Shown in pieces: positions 1 through 6,402 of a DNA stretch of 7,606 nt; position 1 is the stretch's first letter; every line of letters begins with the position of its first letter. Origin of the DNA: Mageeibacillus sp. UBA3781 (lineage in GTDB: Bacteria > Bacillota > Clostridia > Saccharofermentanales > Saccharofermentanaceae); assembly GCA_002368805.1 (NCBI GenBank), contig DFFH01000089.1:1-7606 (forward strand), given 5' to 3'. A program made the translations under genes and the position numbers. The notes under the pieces were generated by a model that ran no database searches, had not been told where the DNA came from, and saw nothing but the letters and a program-made list of their open reading frames with translations.

Positions 1-9
1 CCATTATCG

Positions 10-96
10 TATGTCTGGATTTGGAACATATGAATTTAGACATAAAACGATGATGGGACGCTATGTCTATTTTTATCAAGGACGGTTTCAGACATA
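10..96. repeat. Two tandem copies of a TATGTCT-N21-AGACATA inverted repeat
   Basis: TATGTCT at 10-16 faces AGACATA at 38-44, and TATGTCT at 62-68 faces AGACATA at 90-96. Both pairs have 7-base arms and exactly 21 intervening bases, and the second copy starts 52 bp after the first. The intervening bases match only about as well as chance, so the arms alone are conserved. This fits spaced half-sites for a DNA-binding protein better than a duplicated sequence. The series may continue to the left of the window and could serve a gene there. The function is unknown. Confidence 0.55.
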
Positions 97-122
97 AAAA
101 GGGAGCCCCGATGGGAACTCCC
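96..122 (-). terminator. Intrinsic terminator after coaX, possibly bidirectional
   Basis: On the minus strand GGGAG (118-122) pairs with CTCCC (101-105), and an inner CCC/GGG stem sits beyond a small internal loop. Five U residues follow directly (complement of A96-A100). It lies 28 bp past the coaX stop codon. Read on the plus strand, the same hairpin is followed by a T-rich run (124-134), so it may also stop transcription arriving from the left. Confidence 0.8.
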
Positions 123-149
123 GTTTTGTTTTTTCTTCTGAAAAAGAAC

Positions 150-914
150 TTACGCGTTCTTCCGGTAGACTTCCATCAGGCCCTTCAGGATAAGGTCGGG
201 ATCGCAGTGGATCGTGTGATGGCAGAGCGGCACAACGGAAGCGGCATAGCGGCCGGTCGCCACGATCGTGCACTTGCTGCCGTACTCTTCCTCGATGCGG
301 TCGATCATGCCGTCGATCGCGGAAGCGGTCTGATACATCAAGCCGCTCTTCATGCTGTCGATGGTATTGGTGCCGATGACCTTCTTCGGCGTCTCAAATG
401 CCACACTCGGCAGCTGCGAGGTCTTCTCGCAAAGTGCATCCGCTGCAACTCCCATGCCGGCCCCGATCGATGTACCGAGAAAAGTCTTATTCTCGTCGAT
501 CAGAGAGAAAGTTGTCGCGGTGCCCATGTAGATGCTGATCTGCGGGACCTTGTATTCGCGGATACCGGCCACGGCGGCCATGACGAGATCGGCTCCGACC
601 TGTGCCGGATTGTCTGTCCGGATCTTAAGCCCTGTCTTCACTCCAGGTCCGACGATCAGGGGGGTAACGCCGGTAAAGCGTTCGATCGCCGTGAGGATAT
701 TGTTGGTGACAGAAGGGACTACGGACGACACGATCGCGCCATCGACCGTCGTGAAGTCAAGCCGGTTTACCCGGAGTGCCGTCTCGATGAGCGCGGCGTA
801 CTCCAGATCGGTGGCATGTCTGTTGGTGGTCAGGAGCTCTGTAAAGAGGATCTCCTGATCATCGAATCCTCCGAGAAGAATGTGGGTATTTCCGATATCT
901 ACAGCCAGTATCAT
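150..914 (-). CDS. Type III pantothenate kinase CoaX, with an unusual cation-site residue
   Basis: This 254-residue protein has the length and fold signature of type III pantothenate kinase. That enzyme phosphorylates pantothenate with ATP in the cytoplasm, the first step of coenzyme A synthesis. Visible motifs are the N-terminal phosphate loop DIGNT (residues 6-10), QVGAD with the expected catalytic base Asp109, the second nucleotide motif GTATT (131-135), and the C-terminal ATG motif (219-221). Several family-conserved positions differ. The residue before M-GTA, usually the aspartate that binds K+/NH4+, is Tyr129 (codon TAC). The usual GADR is GADL, the GG-x-I-x-PG segment reads TSIGAG (148-153), and TGG reads TGR (220-222). 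An AAGGAG ribosome binding site (922-927) supports the start. It lies 92 bp downstream of the ECF S-component gene with no terminator between, so co-transcription is likely. The family call is firm; full catalytic activity is less certain. Confidence 0.9.
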   Translation of the reverse strand: MILAVDIGNTHILLGGFDDQEILFTELLTTNRHATDLEYAALIETALRVNRLDFTTVDGAIVSSVVPSVTNNILTAIERFTGVTPLIVGPGVKTGLKIRTDNPAQVGADLVMAAVAGIREYKVPQISIYMGTATTFSLIDENKTFLGTSIGAGMGVAADALCEKTSQLPSVAFETPKKVIGTNTIDSMKSGLMYQTASAIDGMIDRIEEEYGSKCTIVATGRYAASVVPLCHHTIHCDPDLILKGLMEVYRKNA

Positions 915-1006
915 AAGTGTTCTCCTTAAGAGTATTGGTTGTCCCGCTTCATTGTTCTTTGTGATTCTGTGGCAAAAGCACCTGTATTCTTACTGATAGC
1001 TGTGTT

Positions 1007-1732
1007 TTATGCTTCTTCGGTAGCTTCTGCCTTGTCGACCGTTGCTTCGCAGGGAACATCACCTTCAAGAAGTACCGGCTCATCGCCAATATCCTTCTTG
1101 GAGCTGGTATACTTGGTGATCAGGTTTGCCTTCTCAAGTGCTTCGCCTACTGCACCGGTAATGATGCAGGTAACGATCAGTTCGAGAACGCAGTTGATGC
1201 CGACGAATGCGAAGAAGAACAGAAGAATATTCTCTGTCTTGTAACCCCACTCGTTTACAGCATTGATAAATGTCTGGCTGTTCCAGAAGAACATCAGAAG
1301 CGAGCCCATGAAGAAGAGCGTGTTAAATGCTGCGGCAGACAGACCGGTTGCAAAATAACCGACGAGACGAACACCTGCATTCTTTCTTTTTCTGAAAGCA
1401 GATGCTACGAGACCCGCGCAGAATCCTGCCAGAACACGTGCGACGATGCACATGATAAATGTGGCAACAGGGTTGATATCCATGAGAAATGTACCAAATG
1501 CATCAGAGCCGAAGCACTGTGCAAAAGATGTGATTCCGAAAACCCCGCCGAGTGCTGCGCCGGCCCAGGGACCGAGAGCGACTGCGCCGATAGCGACAGG
1601 AATCATGAGAAGTGAGATGGAAACTGTGCCTGTTTTGAAATATCCGATGGGGGTGAGTGACATGAGCAGCATGAGTGCTGTTAAAATTCCCATCAATGCA
1701 ATGACTTTTGTTCTTTGAGTTTGTTTCTTCAT
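1007..1732 (-). CDS. ECF transporter S-component, probably for pantothenate
   Basis: This 241-residue, strongly hydrophobic protein has about six membrane segments (roughly 10-29, 36-57, 58-75, 86-110, 122-148 and 166-195). It resembles the substrate-binding S-components of energy-coupling factor (ECF) vitamin importers. S-components capture a vitamin and share EcfA/EcfA'/EcfT modules encoded elsewhere; none of those is in this window. The gene directly precedes coaX, so a pantothenate-specific (PanT-type) role is inferred from context rather than from ligand residues. The C-terminal 35 or so residues form a charged, mostly acidic tail. An in-frame ATG 33 bp upstream (1765) would add 11 residues. 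The start at 1732 is preferred because AAAGGAGG (1741-1748) lies 8 nt before it and the protein then begins MKKQTQR ahead of the first membrane helix. Other vitamins remain possible substrates. Confidence 0.82.
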   Translation of the reverse strand: MKKQTQRTKVIALMGILTALMLLMSLTPIGYFKTGTVSISLLMIPVAIGAVALGPWAGAALGGVFGITSFAQCFGSDAFGTFLMDINPVATFIMCIVARVLAGFCAGLVASAFRKRKNAGVRLVGYFATGLSAAAFNTLFFMGSLLMFFWNSQTFINAVNEWGYKTENILLFFFAFVGINCVLELIVTCIITGAVGEALEKANLITKYTSSKKDIGDEPVLLEGDVPCEATVDKAEATEEA

Positions 1733-1873
1733 AACCAAACCCTCCTTTGCTATTATTCCCCACATGACGGGGATACAATTACGTGACGTCCGCTTTTCTG
1801 TGTCCCGTCTTCGTCAGATCCGGCCGGCGGTATCTGCGGAATAAGACGTTTCTTTTACAGAAATACTTCAGTC
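1733..1873 (-). promoter_or_regulatory. Structured 5' leader of the ECF/coaX transcript
   Basis: From the predicted transcription start near 1873 there are about 140 nt before the ECF start codon. The main structure is a long hairpin (1806-1848): CGTCTT/AAGACG outer stem, an internal loop, CAGAT/ATCTG, a one-base bulge, and CCG/CGG closing a five-base GC-rich loop. A second hairpin (TCCCC/GGGGA, 1757-1773, seven-base loop) ends 8 nt before the ribosome binding site. Neither is followed by a U-run, so they are not simple terminators. I do not recognise a known riboswitch class. A role in controlling translation or RNA stability is inference. Confidence 0.45.
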
Positions 1874-1879
1874 GATGCG

Positions 1880-1908
1880 ATTATATAATACAATTACATT
1901 TTTGTCAC
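1880..1908 (-). promoter_or_regulatory. Sigma-A-type promoter for the ECF/coaX unit
   Basis: On the minus strand the -35 box is GTGACA (complement of 1903-1908), followed by exactly 17 bp and a perfect -10 TATAAT (complement of 1880-1885). Transcription would start near 1873. The -35 box forms one arm of the palindrome at 1903-1917. Confidence 0.75.
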
Positions 1909-1917
1909 TCGGTGACA
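1903..1917. promoter_or_regulatory. Perfect inverted repeat, candidate operator between divergent promoters
   Basis: TGTCAC (1903-1908) and GTGACA (1912-1917) are exact reverse complements separated by TCG. The left arm is the -35 box of the minus promoter, and the palindrome lies just upstream of the plus -10 box (1928-1933). A protein bound here could control both the ECF/coaX unit and the lipoprotein gene. It does not fit the catabolite-response (cre) consensus. The binding protein is unknown. Confidence 0.45.
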
Positions 1918-1924
1918 GGGGTTG

Positions 1925-1933
1925 TGCTATACA
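1925..1933 (+). promoter_or_regulatory. Probable extended -10 promoter for the lipoprotein gene
   Basis: TGC-TATACA (1925-1933) is an extended -10 element. No -35 box sits at ideal spacing; the nearest good match is TTGTCA (1902-1907), 20 bp upstream. Transcription would start near 1940, leaving about 49 nt of leader before the start codon. Confidence 0.45.
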
Positions 1934-1988
1934 ATTTGCAGTATAAGATGGCAAAAAATATCGGCAAATAGAAAGGTAATTTGACATC

Positions 1989-4532
1989 ATGTTGCGTCAG
2001 AACAGATTACAACTTAAGATCCTCTCTCTTGCTATGGCGACGGCACTCCTTTCCGGCTGCGCACATCGTGCGCCGGCGGACCCGACAACAACGACTTCTT
2101 TCCAGAAACAAACAACAGCACCGGCTGAAATGGTTGTAACAAATGGTAAGGAAGAGGAAATTCCTGCTACGGAGCCTTTCTATAATTCAGAAGACATTAT
2201 TCTTACTCCTCCGGAACAAAATGATCCACAGGGAAGAAAGATATCCAGATCTATATGCCAGAACCCGTTTTTTGTAGGGGATAGGATTATTGCACAGGTA
2301 TATCTTGAATATGAGGAAGAAATACCTGAACCGGATGGTGGGCTGCTTTCGGAATTCTACTGGGCGATCTTTGATCTTCAGGGACAGTTTGTCGGTCGTA
2401 TCCAGAATGAAACTATGGGATATTGCTCCGGTTTCACCACAGACGGTCAGGGCAATATTGTTGCAGCGTTTGAAAAGAATGAATCCTTGTATATTCAGAG
2501 ATTTGATCTGTCAGGCAATCCCGTCACCGAAGAAAAAAACATCGAGGCGGCAAACTGCAATGCGATCATGAATACCAGTCTGATCTGCTCTGATGATCTC
2601 GGTACACTGATCGCGTGTGATCATATGCTGCTCCAGCTGGACAAAAACGATGAGTTCATGTCCCGGGAAATAGCTGATGAGACCACATATTTCATGGGCT
2701 TTCTCGAGGAAAACGGAAGGCATTACATTATGGTGTTAACTTCGGATGACGCTAATTCCGAAAACGGCATGATCCGCCTCGATGAGATTTCTGTCAGTAG
2801 CGACGGTTCCTTTCAGCACGAGGCTATAAACAAAAACGCGGATGCACTCTTCGGTTTGAAAGTGTATCCGACGCAGACGGGAGTGTATTGCGCGTCCCGA
2901 AATGCATTCGGCAAGCTTAACATTGCTGATGGAACATTTAGCACACTGCTTGACTGGAACCAGACGGACATCGACCGTTCGTACATCTTTAACAGTGCGA
3001 TCAAAGTGCTGAGCGAGGGCGAGCTCTCCCAGCCTCTGTCGATCCTCCCGGAGAATATCGGGCCGGAAACAGCTCCGCAAGTGATTCCTCCAGAAGAAAC
3101 TCCAGCCCCTGCGTCGAAACAGGATCTCTCCGGGAATGAAAAGACCAGTATCCTCATCGCATCTTCTGTATATGCGCTCCCGGATGTGGAGACACATCTG
3201 ATAAAAGTCGAGCTTGCAGATGAAAACCCGCATGCCGGACAGGATACCGTCTGGATCGGCGGCATCGGCATTACCGATTCTTCTCTTATGAAGAGTATCT
3301 CCTCATTTAATAAAGATGCCTCGAAGGGGATCTGGGTCAAAGTGTATGACTATTCGGATTTCAGAAGTTTAAATCCGGATGATACAGAAGCGAGAAAAAC
3401 TATGCAGGCGCAGATCAATTCCGGTGTCGGTCCGGACATCATTATCGCATCTGACAGTCTGTTCGCCTCGGATAACAGCCAGGTCTTTGCCAATCTGAAC
3501 GGATATATGGACGGTCCGGCCGGTATTAATAGAAACGAGTTCTTCAACAGTGCTTTTCGCGCATTTGAGACAGACGGGAAATTGTACCAGATCCCGTTGG
3601 GATTCCAGGCATATGCCCTGCTCGGCAATAATGCTTGCGCCAATGGAAAGACGGAGCTGAACTATAGCGATTATATCGGACTCATGCAGTCTTCAGGTTC
3701 CGAAAATCAGATCATCAGTTCCAGTCCGGAGCAGCTATTATGTACGTTTGTCGAGGCAGAAATGTCCTCCTGGATCGACTATGCGAATGATAAGGTGAAT
3801 ATCGATAAAACGTCTTTGCAGGAGATGTTTTCGCAGATGGAACTCTTTGTAAAAGCGAATGGCGAGGAGTTTTTCGTTTCTGACATTTACAACTATAATG
3901 ATTTGCCTGAACAACCGCAGGAATATCCAGAAAACAGAATGAGTGATCTTTTTTCCGGTGCTGTGAAATTCTGCCCGGCGTGGATGAATTCACTTTCCGA
4001 ATACTCATATAAGGAGATTCTCCCCGGTGAACTCTCCTGGTACGGATACCCCGGATCTGCCGGATGTACACCGCTCATCAGCTCGACTCGTGTTGCAGGG
4101 ATCACATACTACTCCACGCAGAAGGACAAGGCTTGGGAAGTTATCAAGTACATGCTCTCCGAAGATATTCAGTACACGATCAGTTTTGAAAACAACATGG
4201 ATGTGCCATACACTGATTTGTATACGAGTGATATCATTCCGGTGAATGTTGCGGCCTTCCGTAAGCTGAACAAGGAAGCTATGGGCGGAGACGTCGTTCT
4301 GGGTGTCCCCCAGGCAGAAATGGATAGATTCAAGATCTCGACGGTTCGTATGGACAAGCTCCTTGACGAATATGAGGAGACGCTGAAAAAACCGCTCCGC
4401 AGGAAGATCCGTGACGAAAGAGTTCTCGACGTAGTCATTTCGACCTTTGACCGCTACCTGCACAAAGAGATGGATGTTTCGGAAGCTGCAGATACGATCG
4501 AGAAGGAAATCCGATCTATGATTGAAGGATAA
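1989..4532 (+). CDS. Large lipoprotein: propeller-like N-terminal region plus ABC solute-binding domain
   Basis: This 847-residue protein begins with a lipoprotein signal: basic start, hydrophobic core, and lipobox LSGC with Cys24 as the lipidation site. It should therefore sit on the outer face of the membrane. A Thr/Pro-rich linker follows (about 31-80). Residues about 85-345 contain repeated hydrophobic beta-strand patterns with phrases such as FDLQGQFVG and TDGQGNIVAAF, suggestive of a beta-propeller. A Pro-rich linker (about 353-376) leads to a family-1 extracellular solute-binding domain (about 384-847). Its signs are SGVGPDIII (478-486), SWYGYPGSAG (683-692), KDKAWEVIKYML (712-723) and a C-terminal DVSEAADTIEKEI helix (829-841). 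No permease or ATPase gene is adjacent, so its transporter partner, if any, is elsewhere, or it acts as a sensor. The ribosome binding site (AAAGG, 1972-1976) lies a rather long 12 nt from ATG, but a later start would lose the signal peptide. The ligand is unknown. Confidence 0.85.
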   Translation: MLRQNRLQLKILSLAMATALLSGCAHRAPADPTTTTSFQKQTTAPAEMVVTNGKEEEIPATEPFYNSEDIILTPPEQNDPQGRKISRSICQNPFFVGDRIIAQVYLEYEEEIPEPDGGLLSEFYWAIFDLQGQFVGRIQNETMGYCSGFTTDGQGNIVAAFEKNESLYIQRFDLSGNPVTEEKNIEAANCNAIMNTSLICSDDLGTLIACDHMLLQLDKNDEFMSREIADETTYFMGFLEENGRHYIMVLTSDDANSENGMIRLDEISVSSDGSFQHEAINKNADALFGLKVYPTQTGVYCASRNAFGKLNIADGTFSTLLDWNQTDIDRSYIFNSAIKVLSEGELSQPLSILPENIGPETAPQVIPPEETPAPASKQDLSGNEKTSILIASSVYALPDVETHLIKVELADENPHAGQDTVWIGGIGITDSSLMKSISSFNKDASKGIWVKVYDYSDFRSLNPDDTEARKTMQAQINSGVGPDIIIASDSLFASDNSQVFANLNGYMDGPAGINRNEFFNSAFRAFETDGKLYQIPLGFQAYALLGNNACANGKTELNYSDYIGLMQSSGSENQIISSSPEQLLCTFVEAEMSSWIDYANDKVNIDKTSLQEMFSQMELFVKANGEEFFVSDIYNYNDLPEQPQEYPENRMSDLFSGAVKFCPAWMNSLSEYSYKEILPGELSWYGYPGSAGCTPLISSTRVAGITYYSTQKDKAWEVIKYMLSEDIQYTISFENNMDVPYTDLYTSDIIPVNVAAFRKLNKEAMGGDVVLGVPQAEMDRFKISTVRMDKLLDEYEETLKKPLRRKIRDERVLDVVISTFDRYLHKEMDVSEAADTIEKEIRSMIEG

Positions 4533-4535
4533 ACT

Positions 4536-4577
4536 AAAACGACTTCTGACCGATAAGGACCGGAAGTCGTTTTTCTT
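4536..4577. terminator. Shared bidirectional terminator between convergent genes
   Basis: AAAACGACTTC (4536-4546) pairs perfectly over 11 bp with GAAGTCGTTTT (4563-4573). The 16-base loop can form a little further pairing. The plus-strand stem runs into TTTTT (4570-4574) just after the lipoprotein stop codon. On the minus strand the stem ends in TTTT plus a T-rich stretch, serving the PAP2 gene that ends at 4590. Confidence 0.85.
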
Positions 4578-4589
4578 TGCCAAAAGCAC

Positions 4590-5171
4590 TTACTCTTCTT
4601 TGTTTTCGGGAGTAAAGACGAGTTTCTTCTTTCTCTTTTCGACCATCTTTTCGATCTTCGGAGTGATCTTGATCGTGAGGATACCGATGACTACGCCGAT
4701 CGCGATGCCCGCCAGAACATCACTCGGGAAGTGAAGATACAGATACATCCTGGAATAAAGAAGAAGGAGCCATGCGGGGATCAGTCCGTATGCAAGCTTC
4801 GGATGATTATATATAAGGATAATGGAGAAGATCGTCATTGTCATGGTGTGACCGGACGGGAAAGAGTAGTCCTTCGGATTCTTTACCAGAAGCTCGACTT
4901 CCGGGTGGAGCCAGCAGGGACGGGCGCGCTGCACGATATTCTTGATGAGCAGCTCCCCGACCAGAAGACCGGTCAGCATGCCTCCGCTGACCATCAGACC
5001 GTCTTTTCTCGTTTTTGAAATAACCAGAAGTATAGCCGCGTAGCAGACAAACATGAAAGGATCCCCGAGAGAGGTGAAAAAAGCGAAAAACTTATCCCAG
5101 AACGGGGAACGTGCCATGGTCTGGAGAAAGTCCAGAATATAAAAGTCGATGTCCTGTATAGCTTGAAACAT
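4590..5171 (-). CDS. PAP2-family membrane phosphatase (lipid or undecaprenyl-diphosphate phosphatase)
   Basis: This 193-residue protein is hydrophobic, with about five membrane segments, and carries all three PAP2 phosphatase motifs. Motif 1 is KNIVQRARP (77-85, K-x6-RP). Motif 2 is PSGH (105-108). Motif 3 is SR-x5-H-x3-D (140-151) with Arg141, His147 and Asp151. In this family the two histidines act as nucleophile and acid/base at the outer membrane face. Bacterial members dephosphorylate undecaprenyl diphosphate (BcrC type) or phosphatidylglycerol phosphate, and the sequence alone does not decide between them. The C-terminus is a short Lys-rich cytoplasmic tail (about 173-193). The start is supported by a modest AGGAT box six bases upstream. 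It stands alone on the minus strand, convergent with the lipoprotein gene and divergent from the zinc-ribbon gene, so it is probably monocistronic. Confidence 0.92.
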   Translation of the reverse strand: MFQAIQDIDFYILDFLQTMARSPFWDKFFAFFTSLGDPFMFVCYAAILLVISKTRKDGLMVSGGMLTGLLVGELLIKNIVQRARPCWLHPEVELLVKNPKDYSFPSGHTMTMTIFSIILIYNHPKLAYGLIPAWLLLLYSRMYLYLHFPSDVLAGIAIGVVIGILTIKITPKIEKMVEKRKKKLVFTPENKEE

Positions 5172-5224
5172 ATATTTATCCTATTTATAAGAAAAAGCGT
5201 CCGATAAACTTGAAATCTATAAAA

Positions 5225-5252
5225 AGTGTAGCACATCCATGTGATATCGCAA
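5225..5252 (-). promoter_or_regulatory. Predicted promoter for the PAP2 gene
   Basis: On the minus strand the -35 candidate TTGCGA (complement of 5247-5252) is followed by 16 bp and the -10 candidate TACACT (complement of 5225-5230). The -10 is preceded by TGC, giving an extended -10. The transcript would begin about 47 nt before the start codon. Confidence 0.5.
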
Positions 5253-5266
5253 CCGCAATGGAAAAA

Positions 5267-5275
5267 TGGTAGAAT
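5267..5275 (+). promoter_or_regulatory. Predicted extended -10 promoter for the zinc-ribbon/TPM unit
   Basis: TGG-TAGAAT (5267-5275) is an extended -10 element about 30 bp before the start codon at 5305. Exactly 17 bp upstream is TCGCAA (5247-5252), a weak -35 match. The same six bases, read on the other strand, are the -35 of the PAP2 promoter. Transcription should begin near 5282, leaving a short leader with the AAGGGAG ribosome binding site (5291-5297). Confidence 0.5.
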
Positions 5276-5304
5276 AGTGCTATGCCGATAAAGGGAGAGA
5301 AGAG

Positions 5305-6402
5305 ATGGCCGATTCAATCAAGTGCCCGAATTGTAATGCGAATCTTGTTTTTGACGCAGATTCCCAGATGATGGTCTGTGAATACTGCATGAGCCGCTTT
5401 ACCGCAGAGCAGCTGAAGAACACGATCGTTCCGGAAGCGCCGGAAGATAGCGATGCCGGAAGCAGGATCCACAAGGCTAATGCCGAAGAAAACATTAAAA
5501 AGAAACTCGGAGACCAGGGTGTGCAGTTTATCTGTAATGCCTGTGGTGCCACGGTAGTCACGGATGCAAATACCAGTGCGACGTTCTGTGCTTTTTGCGG
5601 ATCGCCTGCGATCATCAGTCAGCGGCTGGACGAAGAATTCTCTCCGGACTATATCCTTCCTTTCAAATTCGGAAAAGAAGAAGCTGTAAAGAAGTTTTTC
5701 AACTGGTGCAAGGGTGGACGCTGGACTCCTTTTGACTTCGTATCCGATAAGAATATCGAGAAGCTCACCGGCCTTTATGTCCCGTTCTGGCTCTATGATG
5801 TGGAGAGCGATGTGGATGTTTCGGGAGAAGCGGTGTCTGAGGTCTCGCATACCACGGGAAGTACGACGACCGTGACCACATCCTACTATAATGTCAGACG
5901 CAGGAATTTCCTTTCCTGGAGACATATTCCGCTGGACGGTTCTTCACGGATCGACGATAAACTGATGGAGGCAATTGAGCCTTTTAATTTCAAAGTGATC
6001 AAGCATTTTGATCCGGCATATATGCAGGGATTCTTCGCCGAGAGATTTGACCAGACGGGAGATGATCTCAAGGGCCGTCTTGTCGGCAGGGTCAAGGAAT
6101 ATATCACCGAAGAGCTCGAGCCTTCTTTCAAGAAGTATAACCGTGGTGTTAAGGTTAAGAACGATAATTCGGTCATCTATGAGCCGAAGATGTTCTATGC
6201 CATGATGCCGGTGTGGTTCCTGCACTATAAGTATCACGGCAAGTCATATGATTTCTGCATGAACGGGCAGACCGGAGAGGTCGCCGGTATCCCGCCGGTC
6301 AGCCGTCTCAAGAGATTTGTTCTCTTCTTCGTGATCCTGGCCATCGCAGCGATGCTGACCCGTCTCATCGCCGGCATGATCATGGGAGGATTTGTCGGAT
6401 GA
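5305..6402 (+). CDS. Membrane-anchored protein with two N-terminal zinc ribbons, function unknown
   Basis: This 365-residue protein starts with two zinc ribbons of identical spacing, C-x2-C-x14-C-x2-C: Cys7/10/25/28 and Cys77/80/95/98, joined by an acidic, then Lys-rich linker. A mixed alpha/beta region follows (about 110-330). It contains two related aromatic stretches, YVPFWLYD (158-165) and MPVWFLHYKY (301-310), the latter leading into a MNGQTGEVAG turn (319-328). The C-terminus (about 336-364) is hydrophobic with one Arg (353), forming one helix or a tight hairpin in the membrane. The ribbons are therefore probably cytoplasmic. Similar proteins are often labelled TFIIB-type zinc ribbon or even PriA, but no helicase motif is present. 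AAGGGAG lies 7 nt before the start. The stop overlaps the next gene's start by ATGA, so the two proteins are made together and may interact. Confidence 0.8.
   Translation: MADSIKCPNCNANLVFDADSQMMVCEYCMSRFTAEQLKNTIVPEAPEDSDAGSRIHKANAEENIKKKLGDQGVQFICNACGATVVTDANTSATFCAFCGSPAIISQRLDEEFSPDYILPFKFGKEEAVKKFFNWCKGGRWTPFDFVSDKNIEKLTGLYVPFWLYDVESDVDVSGEAVSEVSHTTGSTTTVTTSYYNVRRRNFLSWRHIPLDGSSRIDDKLMEAIEPFNFKVIKHFDPAYMQGFFAERFDQTGDDLKGRLVGRVKEYITEELEPSFKKYNRGVKVKNDNSVIYEPKMFYAMMPVWFLHYKYHGKSYDFCMNGQTGEVAGIPPVSRLKRFVLFFVILAIAAMLTRLIAGMIMGGFVG

Noticed and set aside
63..929. Long plus-strand open frame covering the coaX region
   Set aside because: It is the antisense shadow of coaX: no recognisable domain, rich in Arg, His and Asp in a pattern typical of shadow frames, and no convincing ribosome binding site.
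1733..1765. Upstream ATG at 1765 extending the ECF S-component by 11 residues
   Set aside because: The strong AAAGGAGG site (1741-1748) lies inside that extension and is correctly spaced for the ATG at 1732.
1757..1773. TCCCC/GGGGA hairpin as a terminator or attenuator
   Set aside because: The stem is only 5 bp and no U-run follows; it is kept only as part of the leader description.
1903..1917. Catabolite-response (cre) site reading of the palindrome
   Set aside because: The spacing and central bases do not match the 14-bp cre consensus.
1783..1971. 62-residue plus-strand open frame in the divergent intergenic region
   Set aside because: It spans both predicted promoters and the palindrome, has no ribosome binding site and resembles no protein family.
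2813..4589. Several minus-strand open frames inside the lipoprotein gene
   Set aside because: They overlap a well-supported coding region and show no domains; they are shadows.
5305..6402. PriA/primosomal helicase annotation, which zinc-ribbon proteins of this type sometimes receive
   Set aside because: There is no Walker A or other helicase motif, the protein is far too short for PriA, and it ends in a membrane segment.
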